Source: Arthrobacter sp. FW306-07-I (lineage in GTDB: Bacteria > Actinomycetota > Actinomycetes > Actinomycetales > Micrococcaceae). From it: DNA of 64,000 nt. The number at the start of each line of letters is the position of its first letter. Position 1 is the stretch's first letter. This document shows positions 42,065 through 50,826 of this stretch, in pieces. The notes beneath the pieces were generated by a model. That model worked only from the letters and a program-made list of their open reading frames with translations. It did not search any database and had not been told where the DNA came from. The stretch is from positions 1,178,001 through 1,242,000 of the forward strand of contig NZ_CP084550.1 of the NCBI RefSeq assembly GCF_021800405.1. The letters run 5' to 3'. Made by a program: the position numbers and the translations under genes.

Positions 42065-43324
42065 ATGAGAAAACTCTTCACCGCCGGCCTCACGGCAGCA
42101 CTGATGATGCTTGGCCCCGTCCCGTTTGCCCTTCCCGCCAATGCTGCGGGAGGCACGTCCACTCAGCCCGGGCACATCCTCGTAAAGTTCCACGACGACG
42201 GTGCTGCCGCCGGCGCCCTGCACCGGCGCGGCCTGGAGGCCGGCGCGGACGTCGGCAGTACGGGCGCCAGGCTGGTCAGTGTGCCTGCCGGCAGCGAAGG
42301 CCGGCTCATCGACGCGCTCAGCCGGGATCCCGCCGTCGAGTACGCCGAAGCGGACCAGCCGGTGGCCGCCTTCACCTCCGACCAGTACTTCCCGCGCCAG
42401 TACGCGCTGCAGAACACCGGGCAGTCATTCACCAACACTGCAGGCGACATCACCATCCCCGCCGGCACACCGGACGCGGACGTGGACGCCGTCGAAGCGT
42501 GGAACGTGACCACCGGCACCGGCATCAAGGTCGCGGTGCTGGATTCCGGGGTGGCCAGCGACAACCCGGACATCGCCCCCAAAGTGGTGGCCCGCGCCAA
42601 CTTCAGCGGCTCGGCCACAAAAGCGGGGGACCCCGTGGCCGAGGACTACTACGGGCACGGCACGCACGTGGCCGGCAACGTCGCGGCCACTGTCAACAAC
42701 ACCATCGGCGTGGCCGGGGTCTGCCCGGGCTGCACCATCCTGGCCGGCAAGGTCCTGGACGACAACGGGGTCGGCTCCAGCTCCGGCCTGGCGAACGGCA
42801 TCAACTGGGCGGTCAGCAACGGCGCCAAGGTGATCAACATGAGCCTGGGTGTGCGGGCATCACGGACACTGGAAACCGCGGTCAACAACGCCTGGAACAA
42901 GGGCGCGGTGCTGGTGGCGGCCGCCGGCAACGGCGGGAACCAGACCAAGATCTACCCGGGCGCGTACACCCATGTCATCGCGGTGGGAGCCACTGACAAC
43001 AACGACGCCAAAGCGTCGTTCTCCACGTACGGCGCCAGCTGGGTGGATATCGCCGCTCCCGGCGTCAATGTCTACTCCACCTTCCCCAACCATCCCTTCG
43101 TGCTGGGCACGCAGAACAACCGGTCCCAGGGTTACGACGTGGGCAACGGAAGCTCGATGTCCTCGGCCATCGTCTCAGGAGCGGCGGCGCTCGCGTGGAG
43201 CTCGCATCCCGGGGCCTCGAACACCTCCATCAGGGCAGACCTGGAAACCACGGCGGACAAGGTTGCAGGCACCGGAACGTATTGGGCCTATGGCCGGGTG
43301 AACGCGCAAAAGGCGGTGCAGTAG
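42065..43324 (+). CDS. Secreted S8 family serine protease (subtilase), copy 2
   Basis: The ATG at 42065 aligns with the start of copy 1; an in-frame ATG at 42056 is possible. The 419-residue preproprotein has a signal peptide ending near PANAA (28), a propeptide and a subtilisin domain with D160 (VAVLDSG), H198 (GHGTHVAG) and S364. The segment around the nucleophile is GSSMSSA rather than GTSMASP, so three usually conserved neighbours are changed. It shares most of its length with copy 1 at 37500-38783. It could be a protease with altered specificity or activity. Confidence 0.88.
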   Translation: MRKLFTAGLTAALMMLGPVPFALPANAAGGTSTQPGHILVKFHDDGAAAGALHRRGLEAGADVGSTGARLVSVPAGSEGRLIDALSRDPAVEYAEADQPVAAFTSDQYFPRQYALQNTGQSFTNTAGDITIPAGTPDADVDAVEAWNVTTGTGIKVAVLDSGVASDNPDIAPKVVARANFSGSATKAGDPVAEDYYGHGTHVAGNVAATVNNTIGVAGVCPGCTILAGKVLDDNGVGSSSGLANGINWAVSNGAKVINMSLGVRASRTLETAVNNAWNKGAVLVAAAGNGGNQTKIYPGAYTHVIAVGATDNNDAKASFSTYGASWVDIAAPGVNVYSTFPNHPFVLGTQNNRSQGYDVGNGSSMSSAIVSGAAALAWSSHPGASNTSIRADLETTADKVAGTGTYWAYGRVNAQKAVQ

Positions 43325-43358
43325 TGCAGACGTCGCCACCGCCTAAGTAGTAGATCAG

Positions 43359-43450
43359 GTGCGCGGGAGGGGCACTTCATCGCCGACCCCCGGCCCGACG
43401 TCCTGGCCGGCAAGGCCCTGGAGTTCCTCAGGACTCCGCCCGCTGCTTGA
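43359..43450 (+). pseudogene. C-terminal remnant of an alpha/beta hydrolase
   Basis: From 43359 the frame reads GAREGHFIADPRPDVLAG and then KALEFLRTPPAA before a TGA at 43448-43450. This is the usual end of an epoxide-hydrolase-like alpha/beta hydrolase, with the catalytic histidine in EGHF. No start codon or remaining hydrolase lies upstream, where copy 2 of the subtilase ends at 43324. It overlaps the 3' end of the opposing SRPBCC gene. It appears to be a fossil left by a deletion. Confidence 0.55.
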
Positions 43451-44162
43451 CCCCGCGGAGCACGCCGACCTCCATGTAGTGGTGCAGGGGGTCACCGATG
43501 AAAAGGTCGACGGCGCGGGCCAGCAGCATCGCGCCGGGCACCTTTTCGAGGGCGAACGCCAGGGCCCGGGTCACCGCAGGAGCATCCGGACCGGCGCCGC
43601 GGACTGCGGCACTGAGGTATCCCGGGCCGCGGTACCGGATGATGAAGCGGGTGCGGTCACCCGGCAGCGGCCGCAGGATGAACTGCTCTCCCGCCACCAG
43701 ATGTTTGTTGGGTTCAAGCTCGGAGACGGTGGAGTAGACGCCGGCGCCGTACGGGACCTTGTCGCCCACTTTAAGGTCCTGCAGCTCCGGGTGGATCCGC
43801 GTCGCCGAATGCTTCCCCTCGACGTACCGGGCGTGGAACAGGGCCCGCTCAACCCGGTCATGCGTGTAGAACCCCGCCCGGTAAATTCCCATCTGCACGA
43901 TCCAGGGCCACACGCGTTCCGGCGGTGCGTCGATGCTGATGGCACGGGTGCTCTGGAATGCAGGGCGGGGCTGGAGGTTGTCGCCGGGCAGGGGCTCCAC
44001 CGCTTCCGTCCCCTCGGTTCCCCAGCGCAGCATGGCCGGGCGCCACAGGAGATAAGCCATCATCTGGGCGCAGAGCGATACCGCCAGGAACTGCCACCGC
44101 CTCTGGCGCCCCGTTCCGCGGCCTGCCCGCCTGGAAAGTAGCCGTCCAGCCATAGCCGCCAA
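43428..44162 (-). CDS. SRPBCC-like protein with one membrane segment
   Basis: The 244-residue protein has a basic N-terminus, one hydrophobic segment (FLAVSLCAQMMAYLLW, about 25-40) and then a START/SRPBCC-like domain that opens with ISIDAPPERVWPWIVQMG and ends with a long C-terminal helix. Such domains bind hydrophobic ligands. It should be anchored in the membrane with the domain on one side; orientation is not determined. Its 3' end overlaps a hydrolase remnant on the other strand. Confidence 0.75.
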   Translation of the reverse strand: MAAMAGRLLSRRAGRGTGRQRRWQFLAVSLCAQMMAYLLWRPAMLRWGTEGTEAVEPLPGDNLQPRPAFQSTRAISIDAPPERVWPWIVQMGIYRAGFYTHDRVERALFHARYVEGKHSATRIHPELQDLKVGDKVPYGAGVYSTVSELEPNKHLVAGEQFILRPLPGDRTRFIIRYRGPGYLSAAVRGAGPDAPAVTRALAFALEKVPGAMLLARAVDLFIGDPLHHYMEVGVLRGVKQRAES

Positions 44163-44169
44163 AATGCCA

Positions 44170-44204
44170 CGGGACCCCCGGCACCAAAAGTGCCGAAGGT
44201 CCCG
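44170..44204. terminator. Two-part hairpin between SRPBCC and PhoD genes
   Basis: CGGGACC (44170-44176) pairs with GGTCCCG (44198-44204); inside it GGCAC (44180-44184) pairs with GTGCC (44190-44194) around CAAAA. It lies 18 nt past the PhoD stop on the minus strand and just upstream of the SRPBCC start, so it probably terminates phoD. Confidence 0.6.
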
Positions 44205-44221
44205 CCGGGACTCGCGAAAGG

Positions 44222-45811
44222 TCAGGCGCGCGCCTGAAGCCCGGGAACGCCGTCGCGGATCTCGAAGGAGGCCTTGGTCGAAACCGCGGCGCCCGGCGTC
44301 GTGACGTGGTCCAGCACCCGGAAGTCGGCCGTCATCGCGTCGCGGGTAATGCGGGTGTTCACGTAGCCGCGGTTGTCGTTGTAGAACTTCAGGTGCGGGT
44401 TCCAGGCCATGGTGGCGTCCGTGGTGGAGCCGCTGCCGTCACCCGTGGAGGTGATGGAGGTGCAGACCAGCTCCGCGCCGACCACTGGGGCGGCCGGGTC
44501 CTTGTAATCCACCTTGACGTCGTTGGCCCAGTGGCGGTGCACATCACCGGTGAGCACGACGGCGTTGCGGACGTTTGCGTCCACCCAGCCCTGGGTGATG
44601 CGGCGGCGGGAGGCCGCGTAGCCGTCCCAGCCGTCCATGGAGACGTCGTCGATCTCCGGCGCCTTGTTCCGGTCCCGCTCGGCGAAGAAGACCTGCTGGC
44701 CCAGGATGTCCCAGCGCTGGGTGGAGTTCCTGAAGCCATCCAGCAGCCACTTTTCCTGCTCCGTGCCGGTGATGGTCCGGTCCTCCGCGAGCCGTTCGGT
44801 GACGTTCTTCTTCCAGCCGTCGCCGGCCAACTGGTCGTCCCGGTATTGCCGCGTATCCATCATGTGGAAGTTGGCCAGCTGGCCCCACTGGATCTTCCGG
44901 TAGATCTTCATGTCCGGGCCGGCGGGCAGGGATGAAGGTCGCAGCGGCATGTTCTCGTAGTACGCCTGGAACGCGGCCGCGCGGCGCTGCCGGAAGTGCT
45001 CCACGCTGTCGTTGAGCTGGCCGGCGTCCTGGTTCTCCGGGACGTCGTCCGCCCAGTTGTTGTCCACCTCGTGGTCATCCCACACCACTGCCCAGGGTGC
45101 CATTGCGTGCGCAGCCTGCAGGTCGGCGTCGGCCTTGTACTGGGCGTGCCGCTGCCGGTAGGTCTCCAGCGTGACGGTCTCCGGGCCCTCGTGGTCGCGC
45201 GGGTTGCCGCCGCCGATCACGTAGCTGTCCTTCTTGTATTCGTACAGGTAGTCGCCCAGATGCAGCACCAGGTCAGGGTGGTCCTCGGCCAGGCGCCGGT
45301 ACGCGGTGAAGTAGCCGTGCTCGTACTGCGCGCAGCTGGCGAACGCCATGGCCAGGGCCGCGGGCGTCTCATGGAGTGCCGGGCTGGTCAGGGTGCGGCC
45401 CACCGCGCTGAGGTGCTTGCCGGCGCGGAACCGGTAGAAGTACTCGCGGCCCGCCTTCAATCCGCGCAGCTCCACGTGCACCGAGTGTGCGGACTCGGGA
45501 CGCGCCTGCTCAACGCCGCGGGCCACCACCTTCCGCATGCCCTGGTCCTCGGCCACCTCCCACTGCACGGCCACGGGCCGGGCCGGCATGCCGCCCAGCC
45601 CGTCCTCCGCCACCGGGTTCAGGGCCAGGCGGGTCCACAGCACGAAGCCGTCCGGCCACGGCTCGCCGGACGCGATGCCGAGCATGAAGGGATCGGCGCG
45701 GAGGCCGGCGTCGTCAGCGGTGGAAACGGCGACGGCGGCACCCGGCAGTGCGGCGACCAGGCCGGCGCCGAGGCCGGCGGAGATGAGGGTTCTACGGGAG
45801 ATGTTGTCCAT
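44222..45811 (-). CDS. phoD: PhoD-type alkaline phosphatase/phosphodiesterase, Tat-exported
   Basis: The 529-residue protein begins with a twin-arginine signal (ISRRTLISAG) and an alanine-rich hydrophobic stretch. The PhoD features are FASCAQYEHG, HLGDYLYEY, WDDHEVDNNW and the late VLTGDVHRHWANDV, which supply the metal-binding aspartates, asparagine and histidines. It should release phosphate from phosphodiesters such as teichoic acids or phospholipids outside the cell. An in-frame TTG nine bases upstream is an alternative start. It is monocistronic. Confidence 0.9.
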   Translation of the reverse strand: MDNISRRTLISAGLGAGLVAALPGAAVAVSTADDAGLRADPFMLGIASGEPWPDGFVLWTRLALNPVAEDGLGGMPARPVAVQWEVAEDQGMRKVVARGVEQARPESAHSVHVELRGLKAGREYFYRFRAGKHLSAVGRTLTSPALHETPAALAMAFASCAQYEHGYFTAYRRLAEDHPDLVLHLGDYLYEYKKDSYVIGGGNPRDHEGPETVTLETYRQRHAQYKADADLQAAHAMAPWAVVWDDHEVDNNWADDVPENQDAGQLNDSVEHFRQRRAAAFQAYYENMPLRPSSLPAGPDMKIYRKIQWGQLANFHMMDTRQYRDDQLAGDGWKKNVTERLAEDRTITGTEQEKWLLDGFRNSTQRWDILGQQVFFAERDRNKAPEIDDVSMDGWDGYAASRRRITQGWVDANVRNAVVLTGDVHRHWANDVKVDYKDPAAPVVGAELVCTSITSTGDGSGSTTDATMAWNPHLKFYNDNRGYVNTRITRDAMTADFRVLDHVTTPGAAVSTKASFEIRDGVPGLQARA

Positions 45812-46004
45812 GGCTCCCAAGCTATTTCCAGCTTCTGTACAGGCTTTGAGGAGGATATGAACAACGCGTTAATGGCATGACAAGAACTGTCGTGCTGAAT
45901 CGGCCGTCTGCAATAAGTGATTGTTGAGTCCGGGCAGGGGCCGGGTCCAGAATGCACCCACCATCCGCCACGGTGGCGGAGGCTGTGTTCAAAGGAAGAA
46001 AGCC

Positions 46005-46373
46005 ATGGAATCCGAAGAAGCAGGGCACCAAACGCCGGCGGCATCGACCGGGGCAGCGCACGTTTCGGCGAAGGAACTGGCCGGAGCCGAGGATGCCCGC
46101 CGCATCCTGCTGCCCATGATCAGCGCCATGTCATCCCTTGCGGCAAATCCCGCCGCGGCTGCCAAATTCGCCGAAGGCATCCACACGCAGAACAATGAGC
46201 TGGTGCGGGCCGCCCTCCGGGAAGTGCACACCGACCTGGCCGTGGAAGTGGGGCCGGGGCCGGACGAAGGGCAGTTTACGGACCAGGCCATCGCGCGCAC
46301 CACGAGCGTTTCGATCCACATCAGTTGGAACCACGGCTTGAGCATCGATATCAAGGTCACCAAGAAGAAGTAG
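46005..46373 (+). CDS. Small unknown protein
   Basis: The ATG at 46005 with AAAGGA upstream gives 122 residues that I do not recognise. The N-terminal 30 residues are low-complexity, alanine-rich and probably unstructured; the middle is helical (EDARRILLPMISAMSSLAANPAAAAK, about 27-52), and the C-terminal 45 residues look like a beta hairpin rich in threonine and isoleucine ending in a lysine tail. No signal peptide is seen. It stands between the divergent PhoD gene and the convergent GAF regulator. Confidence 0.65.
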   Translation: MESEEAGHQTPAASTGAAHVSAKELAGAEDARRILLPMISAMSSLAANPAAAAKFAEGIHTQNNELVRAALREVHTDLAVEVGPGPDEGQFTDQAIARTTSVSIHISWNHGLSIDIKVTKKK

Positions 46374-46412
46374 CGCGGCCGCCACCAAGCCGGGGCGGCA
46401 GTAAGACTGGGC

Positions 46413-47702
46413 TTAACACGCGGCCCGGGCGTGGAACGTCAGGTACCGGGGATCGCTGCGGCCCACCAGCCGGCCCAGTGCCTCGACGGCCAGCGGATCG
46501 GCTGAACCCATGTCCGTGGACAGCCAGCGCACCACCAGCCCGGCGTCCTGGCTGGCCCGCACCGCAGATCCCACCGCCATGTCCAGCTGGTCCCGGAGCA
46601 GCTGGACAGCGAGGGCGACGGAGCGGCTGAGCAGGGGAGCGCGGTACTGCGCCAGCGCCTCGGCAACCCGGCCTTCGCGCAGCAGCCGCAGCACCTGCCC
46701 CGCATCGGAACGTCCGGCCAGCCCGGGAGCCAGCCGGTAGGGGTTCGACTCCACGGCCCCGCCGAGCATCGAGCGCACCCGGAAAATTTCGGTCCGGATG
46801 GCTTGGGGCGTTCCGGCGTCGCCATAGAGCTCGTAGGCCAGCTCCTCCGCTGACCAGCCGTGCGACCGGGAGTCCAGCAGCGCCAGGATCTCCGCCCGGC
46901 GCAGCGTCAGGGGACTCCGGCTCCCATCGGCAAACACCGCCGCCGGCTTGTCACCGAGCAGTTCCAGCGACTCGACGGCGGCAGCCGGCCGGACAATGGG
47001 GGCCGCAGCCCGCCGAGGCGCACGGACGGAAGACGAGGCTCCCAAGGAGGTGCCGGCGTCGGACGTTCCCAGCAAAGCCTCCGCCACGCGCACGGCGCAC
47101 CGCACCATCCGCAGCGTGTCCGCGCTGAGGGTGTCCAAGGGTCCGGACACGTCCAGTACCCCCAGGACCCGCCCCGTGCCCGGGTCCGTGATGGGCGCGG
47201 CAGTGCAGGCCCACTCGTGGTGCGTCCGGACCAGGTGTTCGGCGGAGAACAGCTGCACCGGACCGCCGGTGACCAAGGCCTCGCTGATGGCGTTGGTGCC
47301 GATACCGGCCTCGGACCAGTCGGCGCCCTCAAGGAATTCCAGGTGGTCGGCCCGGCGGAGGACGGTTGGGCTGCCCACACGCCAGAGGATCTCGCCGCTG
47401 GCATCGGTGAGCACCAGGAGGTGGCGGCCGGTGCGGGAATCATCGGCCAGCAGGTCGTGCAGCGCGGGCATCACCTGTTGCAGCCGGTGCTCCCGGCGCA
47501 GCTCCAACACCTCGGCCACCTCATGCAGGTGCCGCGGACTGTGCTGGTCCGGGCTGATGCCCAAGGCCATGGACCGGTGCCAGGAATCGACCAGGCTGGT
47601 GGGAATCTCCGGCCGCGGGACGCCGGAAATGACCAGCTCATGCGCGCGGCGCAGCGTCCGTGCATACGTTGCCGGGTCCGAAAACCTCAGGCCGTGGTCC
47701 AC
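46413..47702 (-). CDS. GAF-domain transcriptional regulator with C-terminal winged-helix-like region
   Basis: The GTG at 47702 follows AGGAGG by 5 nt. The 429-residue protein has an N-terminal AcoR-like region (SLVDSWHRSMALGI) and a GAF domain (about 75-215, with GIGTNAISEAL and EHLVRTHHEWACTAAPI, the AcoR pattern). Instead of an AAA+ domain and Fis HTH it ends with a region that contains a winged-helix-like segment (LTLRRAEILALLDSRSHGWSAEELAYELYG). It is divergent from the flavin monooxygenase/butanediol-type dehydrogenase pair and probably activates them. Confidence 0.82.
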   Translation of the reverse strand: MDHGLRFSDPATYARTLRRAHELVISGVPRPEIPTSLVDSWHRSMALGISPDQHSPRHLHEVAEVLELRREHRLQQVMPALHDLLADDSRTGRHLLVLTDASGEILWRVGSPTVLRRADHLEFLEGADWSEAGIGTNAISEALVTGGPVQLFSAEHLVRTHHEWACTAAPITDPGTGRVLGVLDVSGPLDTLSADTLRMVRCAVRVAEALLGTSDAGTSLGASSSVRAPRRAAAPIVRPAAAVESLELLGDKPAAVFADGSRSPLTLRRAEILALLDSRSHGWSAEELAYELYGDAGTPQAIRTEIFRVRSMLGGAVESNPYRLAPGLAGRSDAGQVLRLLREGRVAEALAQYRAPLLSRSVALAVQLLRDQLDMAVGSAVRASQDAGLVVRWLSTDMGSADPLAVEALGRLVGRSDPRYLTFHARAAC

Positions 47703-47740
47703 TGTTTCCTCCTCACAGCCGGCGCCCTTGCCGGATCCGT

Positions 47741-47756
47741 GTAACGCCGCTGTTAC
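47741..47756. promoter_or_regulatory. Inverted repeat between GAF regulator and monooxygenase gene
   Basis: GTAAC (47741-47745) and GTTAC (47752-47756) form an inverted repeat spaced by 6 nt in the 145-nt divergent gap. It resembles sites described for AcoR-type regulators (GTAAC-N-GTTAC). Binding by the adjacent GAF regulator is inferred. Confidence 0.45.
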
Positions 47757-47847
47757 CCCCGCCGAGTTCCACTAGTGATGCAGCTCACGCCCGGTCCAGC
47801 ATATCGCAGGGCAGGCGGAGCCCAAGGAACAGCACAAAGGAGTGGAG

Positions 47848-49638
47848 ATGACCCAAACACCCACCGCTGCCGCGCAGGCATGGCTATCCGGCCTGGATGA
47901 CGCGCTGCAGCGGCGCGACGTGGACGCCGCGCTGGAACTCTTCGAGGACGACACCTACTGGCGGGACTTCGTGGCATTCACGTGGAACCTGAAAACCCTG
48001 GAAGGCAAGGCGGACATCCGCCGGATGCTCGAGGCCACGCTATACCGGGTCCAGCCGTCCAACTGGGCGCTCTCAGAGGACGCCACGGGTGACGCGGAGA
48101 ACGTGGAAGCCTGGATCACGTTCGAGACGGGCGCGGCCCGCGGCTACGGCCACCTCCGGCTCCGGAACGGCAGGTGCTGGACCCTGCTGACCACCATGCA
48201 GGAGCTCAAGGGCTTCGAGGAGAAGAAGGGCCCTCGGCGCGAGCAGGGCGTGGCGCACCAGATCGTCCGCGGGCGCAAATCCTGGAAAGAGCTCAAGGAG
48301 GAGCAGGAGGCCCGGCTGGGCTACGAGGAGCAGCCGTACTGCGTAATCATCGGCGGCGGCCAGGGCGGGATTGGGCTTGCTGCCCGGCTGAAGCGGCTGG
48401 GGGTGCCCACCATCATCATCGAGAAGAACCAGAACCCCGGCGACTCCTGGCGCAACCGCTACAAGTCCCTGCACCTGCACGACCCCGTCTGGTACGACCA
48501 CCTGCCCTACCTGAAGTTCCCGGATGACTGGCCCGTCTTCGCCGCCAAGGACAAGATCGGCGACTGGCTGGAGCACTACACCCGCATCATGGAGCTGAAC
48601 TACTGGTCCGGCACCGAGTGCGTCAAGGCAGCGTATGACGACGGCACGCAGGAATGGGAGGTCAGCGTCCTTCGCAACGGCGAACCGGTGACGCTCCGGC
48701 CCAAGCAGCTCATCTTCGCCCTGGGCGTCTCCGGTTACCCGAACATCCCCACGTTCGACGGCGCGGAGACCTTCCTGGGCGAGCAGCGGCACTCCTCCCA
48801 GCACCCCGGCGGCGGGGACTGGACCGGGAAGAAGGCCGTGGTGATCGGCTCCAACAATTCGGCCCACGATATCTGCGCCGACCTGTGGGAGCACGGCGCC
48901 GACGTCACCATGGTCCAGCGCTCCTCCACCCACATCGCCCGCAGTGAATCCCTCATGGACCTGGCGCTGGGGGACCTGTACTCGGAGCGGGCGCTCGCGG
49001 CCGGCGTCACCACGGAGAAGGCGGACCTGCTGTTCGCCTCGCTGCCCATGCGCATCCTGCCCGAGGCGCAGGTGCCGGTGTACCAGGAGATGGCGTCGCG
49101 GGATGCGGAGTTTTACTCCCAGTTGGAAGCATCAGGGTTCGACCTGGACTTCGGCGTGGACGGATCCGGCCTGTTTGTGAAGTACCTGCGGCGGGGCTCC
49201 GGCTACTACATCGACGTAGGCGCCTCCCAGCTGATCATCGACGGCCGGGTGAAGCTCAAGTCCGGGCAGGTCGCCAAGATCACGGGCAACGCCGTGGTCA
49301 TGGACGACGGCACCGAGCTGGAGGCGGACCTGATTGTCTATGCCACCGGCTACGGTTCCATGAACGGATGGCTGGCCGACCTGGTCTCGCCCGAAGTCGC
49401 CGATCAGGTGGGCAAGTGCTGGGGATACGGGTCAGACACGCCAAAAGACCCTGGTCCGTGGGAAGGGGAACTGCGCAATATGTGGAAGCCCACCAACGTG
49501 CCCAACCTCTGGATCCACGGCGGCAACCTGCACCAGAGCCGGCACTACTCCGCCTACCTCGCGCTGCAGCTCAAGGCACGGATGGAAGGACTGGAAACAC
49601 CCGTCTACGAACTGCAGCCCAGCCACCACACCCGCTGA
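47848..49638 (+). CDS. Flavin-containing monooxygenase-like protein with NTF2/SnoaL-like N-terminal domain
   Basis: The ATG at 47848 follows AAAGGAG by 5 nt and gives 596 residues. Residues 1-130 resemble an NTF2/SnoaL fold (WLSGLDDALQRRDVDAALELF ... WTLLTTMQELKGFE). Residues 160-590 form an FMO/Baeyer-Villiger-like flavoprotein: FAD motif GGGQGGIG at about 169-176, a second nucleotide motif IGSNNSAHDI, and DLIVYATGYGSMNGW near the end. It should use NADPH and oxygen to oxidise a ketone, amine or indolic compound. It is followed by a butanediol-type dehydrogenase, which suggests an alcohol-ketone oxidation route. Confidence 0.85.
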   Translation: MTQTPTAAAQAWLSGLDDALQRRDVDAALELFEDDTYWRDFVAFTWNLKTLEGKADIRRMLEATLYRVQPSNWALSEDATGDAENVEAWITFETGAARGYGHLRLRNGRCWTLLTTMQELKGFEEKKGPRREQGVAHQIVRGRKSWKELKEEQEARLGYEEQPYCVIIGGGQGGIGLAARLKRLGVPTIIIEKNQNPGDSWRNRYKSLHLHDPVWYDHLPYLKFPDDWPVFAAKDKIGDWLEHYTRIMELNYWSGTECVKAAYDDGTQEWEVSVLRNGEPVTLRPKQLIFALGVSGYPNIPTFDGAETFLGEQRHSSQHPGGGDWTGKKAVVIGSNNSAHDICADLWEHGADVTMVQRSSTHIARSESLMDLALGDLYSERALAAGVTTEKADLLFASLPMRILPEAQVPVYQEMASRDAEFYSQLEASGFDLDFGVDGSGLFVKYLRRGSGYYIDVGASQLIIDGRVKLKSGQVAKITGNAVVMDDGTELEADLIVYATGYGSMNGWLADLVSPEVADQVGKCWGYGSDTPKDPGPWEGELRNMWKPTNVPNLWIHGGNLHQSRHYSAYLALQLKARMEGLETPVYELQPSHHTR

Positions 49639-49679
49639 GCCGGTGGTTGTGCCCGTCGAAACCCAATTGGAGGACCATC

Positions 49680-50735
49680 ATGAAGGCAGCACGATTCCAC
49701 GCCCGCAAGGACATCCGGATCGAGGACATCCCGGAGCCGGAGCTGCGGGCGGGGGCAGTGAAGATCGACGTCGCCTGGTGCGGCATCTGCGGAACAGACC
49801 TGCACGAGTACCTGGAGGGGCCCATCTTCTGTCCGGCGCCGGGGCATCCGCACCCGCTGTCCCACGAGGAATCCCCGGTGACCCTGGGGCACGAGTTCTC
49901 CGGGACCGTCTCTGGGATCGGCGAAGGTGTGAATGGGCTGGCAGTGGGTGACAACGTCGTCGTCGAACCCTACTTTGTGGACGGGGACTGCGACATGTGC
50001 CAGGCCGGCAGCTACCACCTGTGCCGGCAGATGGGGTTCATCGGGCTTTCCGGCGGCGGGGGAGGGCTGAGTGAAAAGATCGTGGTGGACCAGCGCTGGG
50101 TACATCCGATTGGGGGCATCCCGCTGGATGAGGCCGCCCTGATCGAGCCGCTGTCCGTGGCCCACCACGCGGTGGCCCGCAGCGGCGTCAAGGAAGGCGA
50201 TGTTGCCCTGGTGGGCGGGTCCGGGCCCATCGGGCTGCTGACCGCTGCCGTCCTGAAGGGCATGGGCGTGACCACCATCATCAGCGAACTCACCCAGGCC
50301 CGGAAGGAGAAGGCCACCTCCAGCGGCGTGGCCGACCACGTCCTGGATCCCAGCCAGGAGGACGTTCCGGCGCGGGTGCGCGAATTGACCGGCGGGACGG
50401 GGGCCGACGTCGCGTTCGAATGCGCCGGGGTGAACGCGGTCCTGGACACCATGCTCGATGCCGTCCGGCCCGGCGCCGTGGTGGTCAACGTGTCCATCTG
50501 GGGCGCCCCGGCCACCGTGGACATGCAGAAGATCGTGCTCAAGGAGATCGACCTGCGCGGCACCATCGCCTACGTCCGCGACCACCCGGCCGTGATCAAG
50601 ATGGTGCAGGAGGGCAAGGTGGACCTCAAACCGTTCATTACCGGCCGCATCGCGCTGGAGGACCTGGTGGAACAGGGCTTTGACACCCTGATCAACCACA
50701 AGGACACCGCGGTGAAGGTGCTGGTGCATCCCTAG
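49680..50735 (+). CDS. 2,3-butanediol-type zinc alcohol dehydrogenase
   Basis: The ATG at 49680 follows GGAGGA by 5 nt and gives 351 residues. Catalytic zinc ligands are in WCGICGTDLHEY (cysteine) and LGHEFSG (HE); a structural zinc loop is DGDCDMCQAGSYHLC. The Rossmann motif is GGSGPIG, and the layout with HPHPLSHEESPVTLGHE matches butanediol dehydrogenase. It should interconvert a vicinal diol or secondary alcohol and the ketone. It is 41 nt after the flavin monooxygenase and probably co-transcribed. Confidence 0.88.
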   Translation: MKAARFHARKDIRIEDIPEPELRAGAVKIDVAWCGICGTDLHEYLEGPIFCPAPGHPHPLSHEESPVTLGHEFSGTVSGIGEGVNGLAVGDNVVVEPYFVDGDCDMCQAGSYHLCRQMGFIGLSGGGGGLSEKIVVDQRWVHPIGGIPLDEAALIEPLSVAHHAVARSGVKEGDVALVGGSGPIGLLTAAVLKGMGVTTIISELTQARKEKATSSGVADHVLDPSQEDVPARVRELTGGTGADVAFECAGVNAVLDTMLDAVRPGAVVVNVSIWGAPATVDMQKIVLKEIDLRGTIAYVRDHPAVIKMVQEGKVDLKPFITGRIALEDLVEQGFDTLINHKDTAVKVLVHP

Positions 50736-50746
50736 CCGGCGGTGCT

Positions 50747-50760
50747 CGGACTTAAGTCCC
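50747..50760. promoter_or_regulatory. DosR/DevR-type box upstream of the GerMN lipoprotein
   Basis: CGGACTTAAGTCCC contains the perfect palindrome GGACTTAAGTCC and matches 13 of 14 positions of the core GGGACTWWAGTCCC known for mycobacterial DosR. A DosS/DosR-like kinase and regulator are encoded 5-7 kb downstream. It lies 78 bp ahead of the lipoprotein start. A -10-like TAGCTT follows at 50784-50789. Confidence 0.6.
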
Positions 50761-50786
50761 TGTTTCCCCGTAACCCTCAGGCGTAG

Positions 50787-50826
50787 CTTGAATGTGGGTC
50801 CCGCAACCGCGGGGCCCACATTCAAG
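50787..50826 (+). promoter_or_regulatory. Long hairpin directly before the GerMN ribosome site
   Basis: Bases 50787-50804 pair with 50809-50826 over 18 bp, with one G-T wobble and a 4-nt AACC loop. The right arm runs into the poly-G ribosome site (50826-50833). It could end transcription from the dehydrogenase gene or, if transcribed from the promoter upstream, control access to the ribosome site. Confidence 0.6.

Noticed and set aside
45857..45880. A seven-codon frame (MNNALMA) behind GAGGAGGA that could be a leader peptide.
   Set aside because: Spacing from the purine run to ATG is only two bases, there is no attenuator-like structure or gene nearby in the same direction within 120 nt, and chance explains it.
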